This document shows, in pieces, positions 42,356-51,179 of a stretch of 51,179 nt of DNA; positions within the stretch are counted from its first letter, which is position 1, and the number at the start of each line of letters is the position of its first letter. The translations under genes and the position numbers were made by a program. Under the pieces are notes generated by a model. The model made no database searches. It saw nothing but the letters and a program-made list of their open reading frames with translations, and had not been told where the DNA came from. Location of the stretch: the NCBI GenBank assembly GCA_020631575.1, contig JAHDGX010000002.1:1-51179 (forward strand), read 5' to 3'. Source of the DNA: Candidatus Altimarinota bacterium. GTDB lineage: Bacteria; Patescibacteriota; Gracilibacteria; BD1-5; UBA6164.

Positions 42356-42699
42356 TATATTCTAAAATTATTAAGTATTCCTATAATTGACCAAGCCGTA
42401 ACAGAGAGAAACACTCATACAAGTGCCCAAGTTATGATAGTCTTTGCTTTTTTTGTTTTTTCCTCTTCCCCACTTGAGATGATGTACATAATTCATCCTA
42501 TCATCACGGCAATAACTGCAAGTACTGCAACATACTGGATCATGAGTCATATAATTCAACCAATAATCCCATAGATTCCATCTTCTCCTGTTCCAGAAGC
42601 AGCGTCACAGCCAGGAAGTCAAGCGCAGCCAATATCTGGAGCGGCTCCATAAGCTGTTGCCGATAAGAGAAAAAATATAGTAGCTATAATAATTTTCAT
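42355..42699 (-). CDS. VirB2/TrbC-like two-helix membrane protein, 114 aa (second in operon)
   Basis: The most canonical member: signal MKIIIATIFFLLSATAYG, two Cys in the loop (IGCAGLPGCDAASGTG), helix YVAVLAVIAVMIGGIMYIIS, loop SGEEEKTKKAKTI, helix WALVGVFLSVTAWSIIGIL. The GEEEKxKKAK loop is the recurring mark of VirB2/TrbC-like proteins in CPR genomes. An alternative ATG at 42705 would add two residues. The two flanking genes are 1-8 bases away. Confidence 0.82.
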
Positions 42700-42707
42700 A
42701 AACATTC

Positions 42708-43112
42708 TTAGTAAAGTAAGAGAGCAAAGAGTCGAACAATAACTCAAGCAGAAAGCGCAACAGCAAGAGCAATAATACCAGACATAAATATAGATTTTCA
42801 CTTAGAGAGAAATTCATCCTGACCATGATAGATAATCATATATCCTGCACCTATCGTCATGATAAATACAGCAAAAGCACCAAATACAATTATTAGTTTC
42901 TCAAGTACTGTCAGGAGTACGTTTTGAACTGTTTCTCAGGCTCAGTCTCATATAAGACTCGTATTACCAGGAGTAAACGTTCCAACATGAATCTTAAAAG
43001 TCTCATCTTTTATATCTCCACTAGATTCCCCATCAGAGAATATATAAGGACTATAAAGTGATGAGATTAGTACAGTGAAAAAGAGAAATACACTCGAAAA
43101 TAAGCTTTTCAT
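42708..43112 (-). CDS. VirB2/TrbC-like two-helix membrane protein, 134 aa (first in operon)
   Basis: Signal peptide MKSLFSSVFLFFTVLISSLY, a polar exported stretch (DGESSGDIKDETFKIHVG), helix LEKLIIVFGAFAVFIMTIGAG, loop YMIIYHGQDEFLSKGKSIF, helix GIIALAVALSAGVIVRLFAL. The loop is less canonical than in the second gene. First of the operon; an inverted repeat in the divergent promoter region (43138-43159) lies just upstream. Paralogy with the others is judged by layout, not by alignment. Confidence 0.75.
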
Positions 43113-43137
43113 GATTGTGGGGGTGGAAAATAACTAA

Positions 43138-43159
43138 AAAAATAATAACTATTATTTTT
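43138..43159. promoter_or_regulatory. Dyad in the divergent region between pilin operon and glycan operon
   Basis: AAAAATAATA-AC-TATTATTTTT is a perfect 10-bp inverted repeat with a 2-base centre, 26 bases upstream of the pilin operon ATG. It could be an operator for a dimeric regulator, but an A/T hairpin without function cannot be excluded. Confidence 0.35.
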
Positions 43160-43217
43160 CAAAAGACAAAAAAATATTATCCTTGGAGTAGAAATTAACT
43201 TTGCCTTACTTAAAAGT

Positions 43218-44354
43218 ATGAAAATTGCCATTCTCCATGAAATGCTGATAAAGAAATGAGGTGCTGAGAAAGTAGTCTCTGAGCTTATAAATATTTTTCC
43301 TAAGGCTGATCTTTTCACACTCATATATGATGAAAAAAAAGTCTGAAATATATTTCCAAAAAATACTATAGCTCCTGAATGTTTCAAGCTTCTCAGTCAA
43401 AAGGTCTATAACATTACAAAGAGGCAGCGTCTCTGCCTCCCATTTATGGCCCGCTCAGTTGAAGCCCTGGATTTTTCATCGTATGATAGAGTAATTGTCA
43501 GCTCAAGCTGATTTGCTCATGGCCTAAAAACAGTAAAAGACACAAAAACAATCATATATTATCACGCTCCTGCAAGGTATATGTGGGACTGGGCACATGA
43601 ATATAGACGTGACATCAACATGCTCAGGTGAATTCGATGATTTCTCTATGGAAGATTTATGAAAAATCTCAGAATATGGGATTATAACGCATCTACTCGT
43701 AATGATACTTTGCTGGCCAATAGCGCTACAACTCAAAAAAGAATATATAAATACTTTAGAAGAGAAAGCGATATTGTGTTTCCTCCTATTGAAACTCAAA
43801 GATTCTCACAAACTCTGAGTAATTACTCTCCAAAAGAAATATTTTTCTCAAAGCCCTACTACATAATATTATCAGCCCTGACAGAGTTTAAAAAAATAGA
43901 TATTGCAGTAGAGGCTTTTGCAAAAATACCTGAAGTGAACCTCCTCATAATCTGAGAGGGAGAATACAGAAAAACTCTTGAAGAGCTCAGCTGAAATGCT
44001 GCTAATATACGCTTTAGTTGAGCGCAATACTGAGATGATCTCGTACATCTCGTACAAAACTCGCTGGGACTTATATTTCCTGGGGAAGAAGATTTTGGTA
44101 TTGTTCCTATAGAGATTATGGCTGCAGGAAAGCCTGTTTTTGCCCTAAATAAGTGAGGTCTTACAGAGACTGTTATAGCCTGAAAAACTGGTGATTTTTT
44201 TCACAACGAGGACTGAAGTGATTTCATACAAGAGTTTCAAGTCTTTCACAAAAATAATACTAAAAATCAGTACTCTCCAAAAGACTGTTACACGCAAGCT
44301 GTGAAATATGATACATGAATATTCAAAAAGAAAATTCAAAAACACATAAAATAA
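43218..44354 (+). CDS. Glycosyltransferase, GT4 family, 378 aa
   Basis: GT-B fold glycosyltransferase. N-terminus MKIAILHEMLIKKGGAEKVV gives the acceptor-side GGAE loop, and the C-terminal donor domain has FPGEEDFGIVPIEIMAAGKP VFALNKGGLTET, the E-x7-E nucleotide-sugar motif. Typical substrates are UDP- or GDP-sugars used for capsule, O-antigen or glycoprotein glycans; the sugar is unknown. First gene of a three-gene surface-glycan operon, followed 72 bases later by a Wzy-like protein. Confidence 0.9.
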
Positions 44355-44426
44355 ATCACTCATCTCTTCTTTGACTTGGAGGGATTTTTATGTATATTAA
44401 AAAAAATATTTTTCTTTCGTATATAT

Positions 44427-45767
44427 ATGAAAATTCTTGCTCCTATTTTGTTCTTCCTCTTGCCACTCCACGCATTTATTATAACAGTACTTAAGTGTAA
44501 ATATTCAGTTGATACCAACATCCTGAGGTTCTGGAAAGAAATTATGCTTTCAATCATGTGAATCATCATTCTCTATCAAGTCTACAGATCAGGGTCATCT
44601 CTGAGAAAACTCTACAAAAACAATACGCTTCTCTGGCTCATCAGTATCTTTATTGCTTGCTGCTGAGTATATATGTACTTCCCGTTTTTTGAACTTAAAG
44701 CAGCCTCAGTACTTGGGTTTCGTTATGATGCCTTCTTCTTTATTGCAATGATCGTATGACTTTATAGTGGCCTTATGTGAGAACTTCGTTCGCTTGTAAA
44801 AGTCCTATTTATATCAACTTTTTGAATCCTCATAATATTTCTCCCATGGTATCTTTTCGGAGATATTTCATCTCTCGCTGTAAAGTTTGGATACTCAGCT
44901 GAAGTATCAACCTATACTGCCAATAGTTGTATCAGTTTTGCCCAAAACGTAGATGGACAACATAGGTTTCAATGAACATTTGGATGACCAATTCGTTTCT
45001 CTGTATTCCTAACTATAGTGGGATCTCTCTTCGCGGGATGGCTTCTCTCATCGACACGCTTTACAAGAAAACAACAATACCTACTCGCTACTTGATTTGC
45101 AACTCTTATTCTTCCTGCTATATTCTTCTCGTATTCTAAAACATCTATTCTCTGAGCCCTCTTTGCAGCGTGAATATTTGTACTACTTGCGTACAAATAC
45201 ATACACAAAAAGAAAATAACTCGGCAATTTTATACCTACATGGCTGCTGGATTTACGACCCCCATCATTCTGGTTGCTCTCTTCAAGTGGGAATTATTCC
45301 TGCATTTATGAGCAGTACTCAATAGACTCGAAAATCTTTGAAAATCTGTGGAAATGTTCTTCTATAATCCATACTGATATGGCTTATGAATAGCTGGCCC
45401 AGCAAGTCAGATAGGAAACTCCATTGAGTCCGCTTGATCATGGCAGGTTGCAACTGCAACGGTTCTTAGAGTTCATAAGTTTCTTCCTGAAAACTGGTAC
45501 GTGCAAATAGCTCTTGAAATGTGAATCATAGGTATAAGTCTTTTTATGAGCCTGATTATTCTCATCGGATATAGACTGATACATCTCATTAAAAACAAGC
45601 GTGATTACATGAGCGTCTGAATTGCAACCGCATACTTCGCACTCTGTTTTATGGCTCTCTTCACGCACGCATTTGAAGAAGCTGCTACCAGTTATATACT
45701 CTTTTTCATTATTGGTATCGTACTTGCTGAAAGCATGAAAATAGAGCAAACAAAAGCAAAAAACTAG
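44427..45767 (+). CDS. O-antigen ligase/polymerase-like membrane protein, 446 aa
   Basis: Multi-pass membrane protein with about ten to twelve helices and a large exported loop (NRLENLGKSVEMFFYNPYGY GLGIAGPAS), the region that in Wzy/WaaL-type enzymes holds the active Arg/His residues. The pattern fits the O-antigen ligase family (Wzy_C), which joins or polymerises lipid-linked glycans at the periplasmic/outer face. Single-base gap to the next gene (TAG-T-ATG). Substrate cannot be inferred. Confidence 0.75.
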
Positions 45768-45768
45768 T

Positions 45769-47451
45769 ATGACCTACAAAATATCATATACATTCATTGT
45801 GGGGTTAATATGTATCCTAGGATCTCTCTATACAAGCTTCTTTTTTCATCTTAATGATATTATAAAAGTAGCAGATAGTTTTGCCTATTTTCAGATGAGT
45901 CACTTTCTTCAAAGCCTTTCTATAGAATGATTTTGAAATGGGTGGTTTGGATTTCTCTACTCCCTTCCTATTGCTGCAGTAAACTACGTTATTCACTCTG
46001 AAGTACTCGCAGCAAGAATCGTTAATATAATTCTTCTTAATATTTCAGCGCTCTTACTCTGGAAGGTATCAAGAAAAATTCTCTCCCAAAACTGGTCATA
46101 TATTGTGCTCATACTCTTTTTTATACACCCCACACTTCTCCATTTCCGAATTCATATACTGTCTGAAAATATATATATTCCTCTCTTTTTATCACTCTTT
46201 CTTTCGGTTATTATTTTTATAGAAAATATTCATTCTTATAAGAAGAGTGTCTCACAGACTATACTCATTGCGTGTCTTATCTGACTCATGTATCTTACCA
46301 GAGCAGAGGCATTTATATATATTGGTTCTATTGGAATAATCGCTTTATCTCTTATGATCAAGTGATCCATAGATATAAAGAAATTTCTCTCTCTCGGAGT
46401 TGTATTTTTTATAACATTTTTCTTGTTCATATCTCCATATTTGTTTTTTCTTCACTCTCTCACATGAGAATGGTGACTCACAAATAAATGAGCCTCAAAT
46501 CTCCGGCAAGCAGAACTCAGAGGGCAAGAGCAAATGGATGATAGTTGATTTGAAAGAGCTGTAGCAGAGCTCACAAGTGATAATAAACATCTCATTGCTG
46601 GTTTTGCAGGATGAATGCCATATAGTAAGCCTAGTATTGAGTGATCCCTTAAAAACTTTATATTAAAAGATCCTACATGATTTATTGATAGGATTCTCTG
46701 AAATCAAAAAAAACTATACACCACAAATTTTTCAGAGCTCTTTCTTGGTAAATCCCCTCAACTCTATCATTCAAATGACACAAGGTTCTCGCACCTGGGC
46801 TTTTTAGTAATAGTTCTTATTCCTATCTTCATATTTTTGCATGGTTTGCGAGAGCTTTATAAAAAACAAAAAAAATACTTTGGAATACTACTAAGTTTCT
46901 TTATTCCAGCATGTTTATTTTTCACACTCTTCTTTACGCTCAATAGATACTTTTTGATATTCATACCTTTTCTCATACTCATTTTTTGTTATGGAGCCAG
47001 CCAGCGAAATTCATTTAAATACACGAGTATTCTCAGCTGAGTAAGTATGATCTGTTATATTTCTCTCTTACTTCTTTCTACCTTTGTGTACTACAATACT
47101 GAATCACCAAAAGATAGTTATTATGAGCTCAAAAAAGAGGCTGGAGTATGGCTTTTTCAAAACATAGAAAATCCTCAAGAGTTGAAAATTATGGAACGAT
47201 TTCCTATCGTGACCTATTATTCTGATTCTAAAATACGCTACATTACCCCCTATACTTCCAATATAGAAGATATTTATGAATATGGCTTACACAATGATAT
47301 TGATATTCTCATTGCCGACAGTATGGACTTTCAAACCTATAGGCCAGAACTCAGTTATATCCTCTCTAAGACTCCAGATAACTTTAAACTGCTCAAAGAA
47401 TTTACAAACAGTAAAGAGCAGAAAGTTATTTTGTACAAACTCAAAAAATAA
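45769..47451 (+). CDS. GT-C-type membrane glycosyltransferase (PMT/GT39-like), 560 aa
   Basis: Large integral membrane protein: an N-terminal helix, a first exported loop with acidic motif (HLNDIIKVADSFAYFQMSHF), then eight or more helices and a soluble C-terminal domain of about 120 residues. Such proteins use lipid-linked sugars to glycosylate exported proteins or glycans. Family membership is judged from layout and the acidic loop, not from a conserved catalytic fingerprint. Last gene of the glycan operon; it overlaps its own terminator. Confidence 0.65.
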
Positions 47452-47472
47452 TATACTGATAAGTATATTATT
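47447..47472 (+). terminator. Terminator of the glycan operon
   Basis: AATAATATACT-GATA-AGTATATTATT followed by T4, an 11-bp A/T stem that starts inside the stop codon of the GT-C-like gene. Weak by G/C content, so some read-through is likely. Confidence 0.6.
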
Positions 47473-47487
47473 TTTTATATTATTTCT

Positions 47488-49545
47488 ATGTTACAAAAAC
47501 TTGTAAGTCTCGTTTTAGTCTTCCTGATTCCACTGAGTATAATTCACTCTGCTTTTTGAGACGATTCTCGCTCTTATATGTTAGAAAATATGTGAGAATA
47601 TAAAACATATGCTCTGGAAATGTGAGAGATGATTCCAAGTCTCGATGATAAGACTCTTGAGAGAGTTTCTCTTAAACTCTCTCAGATAGAATCTGATGAT
47701 GCGAAGCTTAATACCTTTGTAGAATATCTAGAACTCCTTATCTCAGATTCGCAGATACAAACAGTAGAAACAGTAAAGCAAGATCTAGGCCTCACTGAAA
47801 GCGAAAAAAGAAAGCTGGCAAGAGAAATAAAGAATATTGAATGAGACATGAAAAAAGAACTCAGTGAGTTTTTGGATGCTACCATATCATCATGGAACAC
47901 ACTCAGTAGATATGAAGAAAATGGTGACCTAAAAGCAAAACTTCAATATGCTGTTGAGAATCTCATAAAATTTGATGCTGAACTAAATATTTCAGAATAT
48001 ACCAATCAAGTACAAGTGTTTGACCAAAGTTTTGATGCTCAAATAGATGGATCATATACTACTGAGTTTTGGGGACAAAAAATAGATCTATCATGAGAAA
48101 GTAGTATAAACCTTATATCAAAATGAGGAGCGATATATTTGCGACTCAAAAATACTCAGCTCTCAAGCACAAACGAAGAAGTAGAGTTAGAACTCACTCC
48201 TCTTTTAGAAAAGCTCAATGAACTCTGAGAAAATAATACATATCTCTCATTTACTGATATAGACAGTGCAGAGATTATCTGATACCTTGAGAGTTTTAAC
48301 GGAAGTAGTTTAGAAAAAGAAATTGATGAAATATTCTCACAAGCACTTTTTGAAGCATATGCCAAAAATGAAGATGGATATCTCCTCAGACCAACAAAAC
48401 ATTTTTGTGATATGTGAAAAAAAATTACCAGAGTATTTGATCCATTTGGAGGGAAACTCTGTAGCGAGAAACAGTATGAAGATATGCTAGAAGATTTTTA
48501 CAAGTCGCAAACACAGATGGTTCTCTCACTTTGACTTGAAACAAAACTTTCGATTACAAACGCTCAAAGTATAGACGCATACGAAAAAATAAAAATCGAT
48601 TTTATTTGGAAAAATGCTTCTCTCAAAAACATGTCAATGACTATTTATGATGCTGCTGATCCTAGTATTTCATATTTAGATGTAAACTATACTCCTCAAA
48701 AATCACTTACTATAGTCTCAGATGTTCCTTGAGATCTCGAGCTCGATATGACTATGATATTTAACAGAGATGAATCCGTAAAATCTATGGACATGTCAAT
48801 GAAGCTAGAAGAAACGGTAACAGTAACAGCTCTCTATGACAATGATGCATTAGAAGCGAGCTTAGTATCAATAGATGATGATTTAGAAGTGACCTGCTCT
48901 ATAGCTTGAGATTTGGATAGCTCATATACTGATCTCACAGCAAAATGTATTCTCAGTGGGAAAGACGTAGAAAGAGAACTCACAAACGGTCAAGATTCTG
49001 TTCAAATAGACTCAGAGCTATATTTCAATGGAAGATCTCAAAAAAATGATTTGAGTTTTATGCTAGACGCGCAGCTGGATGAAGAGAACTATATTATCAT
49101 AGACATCACAAATACAGGAACTCGAAAAACAAGTTCACAAAAAAATATATCTGCTCCAACTAATACTGTAGATTATTTAGAATTCCTATGAAGTATAGAA
49201 ACGACAAATACTATCAATTATGATGCAGGTTACGAATATACATACGAAGAATATGATACTCATACTGAGTCATGTACCATCTATGATAATGGTGATAAAA
49301 ATTGTAGTAAATACTACAATGACAGGTCTGAAACATGTAACTACACAGCTGAAACTGACACAGAAACTTGTAGTACCTATGAATACGGCTATAGTATAGA
49401 AAACTATGAGTTTGATGATCACACTACCACATGTTATAGTTATGATGATGGAACATCTACTTGCTATGAGTATTATGATACTAAGACTCGGACTTGTAAC
49501 ATTAGTATAGAGAAAGAAATCAGCTGTAGTGAACGTGAATACTAG
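47488..49545 (+). CDS. Secreted protein with Cys-rich C-terminal repeats, 685 aa
   Basis: Signal peptide MLQKLVSLVLVFLIPLSIIH SAFG, a coiled-coil region (about residues 45-140), a large beta-rich domain (residues 180-560) that resembles repeated lipoprotein-like sheets, and a 100-residue Cys/Tyr/Asp-rich tail (TESCTIYDNGDKNCSKYYND RSETCNY) with eight or more cysteines in a repeated pattern, suited to disulfide or metal binding. TGA glycines occur throughout. No family recognised. It follows the glycan operon after a weak terminator and overlaps the next gene. Confidence 0.8.
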
Positions 49546-50305
49546 AAAAATTCTTATCACCTATGCGCTTCCCAAAGAAGGGAAAGTTGCAAAGTCTTTT
49601 TTCGCGAATTATAAAAGTTCTCACCGTTTTGAGTTTCTAGAGCTCGGTATGTGAACACACAACACTCTACTAACACTCACTCAAAAGTTATCTGAGACAA
49701 AATATGATTTTGTGGTGAACTACGGAGTATGTTGATATACAGAGGAAAAAGAAGCTTGTATTCAGATAGCCCGAAGTGTGTATAGCCCGTCAGAAAAAGA
49801 ACTTACTATTCCTTTATTCTTCAAATTCGCTCCTCTCGCTTCATGTTTGTGTAGCGATAGACCAGTATATGATCCAAATACTCTTTGAGACCTCAAATAC
49901 GTTGATATGGAGAGTTATGGAGTAGAAAAGGTCTGTGAGCATTTTCGTATTCCTCGAATAATACTGAAAGTACCAATAGACAAGCTGTGAGAACAAACAC
50001 AGAATTTTGACAGAGAAGCTGCGTGTAAAACTATGGAAGAAAATCTCAATTTTCACGTGCTCACTCAGGGGATTAAAAAATATCTCGATTCTTTACAAGA
50101 GTCTCCAGAACTAGAAAAGTATAAAGATTTTTTCTGATTTACAGTCAGTGAGAATATAATATTTGAAAAATACTACCACGCTTATAGTTCTCTCTCTGAG
50201 AGAGATTTTGATGTATTTTATACTACAAATAAGAATCTCACTAAAGTGAAATTCCTAGAATTTTTGCGAGAAGAAATTAACTCTCTGAGAAATCTCATAT
50301 GATAA
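49535..50305 (+). CDS. Nucleoside phosphorylase/nucleosidase-like protein, 256 aa
   Basis: Starts at GTG 49535 (or GTG 49529), overlapping the previous gene by 11 bases; no ATG fits. Early motif ILITYALPKEGKVAKSF, the VNYGVCGYTEE loop (family VNxGxAGG) and the VDMESYGVEKVCEHF motif (family DMEsxgxA) match the PNP/MTA-SAH nucleosidase fold, which cleaves purine nucleosides. The C-terminal 80 residues are extra and helical. A TGA at 50300-50302 directly precedes the TAA and overlaps the ATG of the next gene. Substrate not determinable. Confidence 0.75.
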
Positions 50306-51179
50306 TATATATAGAAAAGAGAGCAAAAAACTATCCCCAAGCTCAAGAAATAATATCTACATTTACGTCATCAGATATCGTAGAAATATCTCACTATAAA
50401 AATGTATTTGATAAAAATACAAGCTGACTGAAGGAGAAAAAAGCTCTTATAGTAGCAAAACTCGAGAGTCCTGCTATTACGGAGGCTCCAGCTTGATACG
50501 GTCATACAAAGCATGCTTATTTCTTTAAGACCTCTCTCAACTGTATTTACGATTGTAGTTACTGTTTTCTCAAATGAGCATTTAAAACTGAACATATGGT
50601 ATGCTTTGTAAACTATGATGATATCAAGTCTCAAATATCCAGACATATTCAAGAGCTTCAAAAAGAAAAACTCTCAGGAGACATCTGGATGTACTCAAGT
50701 GACTATAGTGACATACAGTGAATGGACTGATTTTCAAATTTTAATCAGGAATTTATAGAATTCTTCGAAGGATTTTCTGGAGTCAAAATGGAAATACGTA
50801 CAAAGTCATGAAATATCCAGAGCTTACTCAAGTTATGATATGCCCCGAAAAATACAGAAGTAGCATTTTCGCTTAACCCTCAAGAGCTTATTGATAAATA
50901 TGAAACTGGTACAGCGAGTCTCAAGCAAAGAATAACATCTATAAACACGCTCCTAGAAGCCTGATGGAAGGTAGGAATTCGCTTACTCCCTCTTTTGCCT
51001 GTAAAATGATATCAAAAGGTATATAAAAACTTCTTTTTGCAGCTGTCTCAAGAAATAGATATGAGCGCTATATATTCCAGCTTTGCCTCTGGGCTCTTAT
51101 TTACAAAGCGTGACTACAAAGTTATGCTCAAAAAATACCCTGACCTTGATATTCTGCACTATCTTTCTCTTGAGGAAGA
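50299..51179 (+). CDS. SplB-like radical SAM protein, N-terminal part (runs off window)
   Basis: 293 codons present, open at the right edge. The cluster motif CIYDCSYCF is a CX3CX2C form of the radical SAM [4Fe-4S] site and its context (FFKTSLNCIYDCSYCFLKGA FKTE) matches spore photoproduct lyase-like proteins, which repair thymine photoproducts using S-adenosylmethionine. TIM-barrel phrases follow (IWMYSSDYSD; VKMEIRTKSGN; VGIRLLPLLPVKGYQKVYKN). The organism is not expected to sporulate, so this would be an SplB homologue in general DNA repair, or a radical SAM enzyme with another job. Overlaps the previous gene by 7 bases. Confidence 0.8.

Noticed and set aside
42605..42826. Longer minus-strand frames over the pilin genes
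   Set aside because: Out of frame with the signal-peptide-plus-two-helix reading; the real genes need UGA=Gly.

Overview
The window is AT-rich bacterial DNA that can only be read with UGA as a sense codon for glycine (translation table 25). With UGA as a stop, nearly every conserved gene here breaks into pieces. With UGA as Gly the pieces join in one frame, and the UGA falls on glycines that are close to invariant: the GyrA box, HTGDFK of RNase J, the GxGxR loop of a nucleotidyltransferase, VAADEG of IF-2, the -1 Gly of a type IV prepilin, and L27, S9, IF-1 and RpoA. TAA and TAG are the only stops. This points to Candidate Phyla Radiation bacteria of the Gracilibacteria (BD1-5) or Absconditabacteria (SR1) type; I cannot decide between the two. 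Compact housekeeping genes, hairpin terminators that overlap stop codons, and many secreted proteins of unknown family fit a small-genome surface-dwelling lifestyle (inference).

Layout. 1-128: start of alaS (-). 312-4433: a 1373-residue orphan protein (+). 4456-7014: gyrA (-). 7189-9758: a secreted protein, a small lipoprotein, a sugar-1-phosphate nucleotidylyltransferase and an 80-residue orphan (+). 9800-9875: tRNA-Thr(GGU) (-). 9929-15485: a contracted ribosomal-protein/transcription cluster, in transcription order infA-rpmJ-rpsM-rpsK-rpsD-rpoA-rplQ-rplM-rpsI-rpsL-rpsG-rpmA (-). 15575-18344: infB and a cyclic-nucleotide-binding-domain protein (-). 18497-20164: KhpB/Jag and a TPR-like membrane protein (+). 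20190-21155: trpS (-). 21272-22306: an ICMT-type membrane methyltransferase (+).

22349-32535 (-) is a surface-protein block: a 1365-residue DUF11-repeat protein preceded by a small lipoprotein, a possible ATP-grasp protein, a 1286-residue Ala-rich coiled coil with perfect 126-bp repeats, and an LPETG sortase-type substrate. 32634-34384 holds yidC-rnpA-rpmH (-). 34466-36526 (-) encodes a type IV pilin N-terminus joined to ten RCC1-like propeller repeats. 36617-40397 holds pyrH, a lipoprotein and RNase J (-). 40632-43112 (-) is a five-gene operon of four different VirB2/TrbC-like two-helix membrane proteins and a membrane-anchored HExxH metallopeptidase. 43218-47451 (+) is a surface-glycan module (GT4 glycosyltransferase, O-antigen-ligase-like protein, GT-C-type transferase). 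47488-51179 (+) has a secreted Cys-rich protein, a nucleoside phosphorylase-like protein and the start of an SplB-like radical SAM protein.

No gap exceeds 300 bases. The longest are 40398-40631 (a promoter-like sequence and no gene seen), 129-311, 7015-7188 and 10679-10836 (two hairpins). I saw no rRNA, CRISPR array, insertion sequence or integrase.

How the parts connect: the centre is translation and RNA metabolism (ribosomal proteins, IF-1, IF-2, RpoA, RNase P protein, RNase J, KhpB, AlaRS, TrpRS). The flanks are cell-envelope functions: pilin-like fibres, a sortase-type substrate, repeat adhesin-like proteins, and enzymes that could decorate them with glycans. The pilin-RCC1 fusion and the four-pilin/metallopeptidase operon look the least described. 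A repeated junction pattern, where a sense UGA sits exactly where an ATGA stop-start overlap would normally be, may be a relic of the time before UGA was reassigned.
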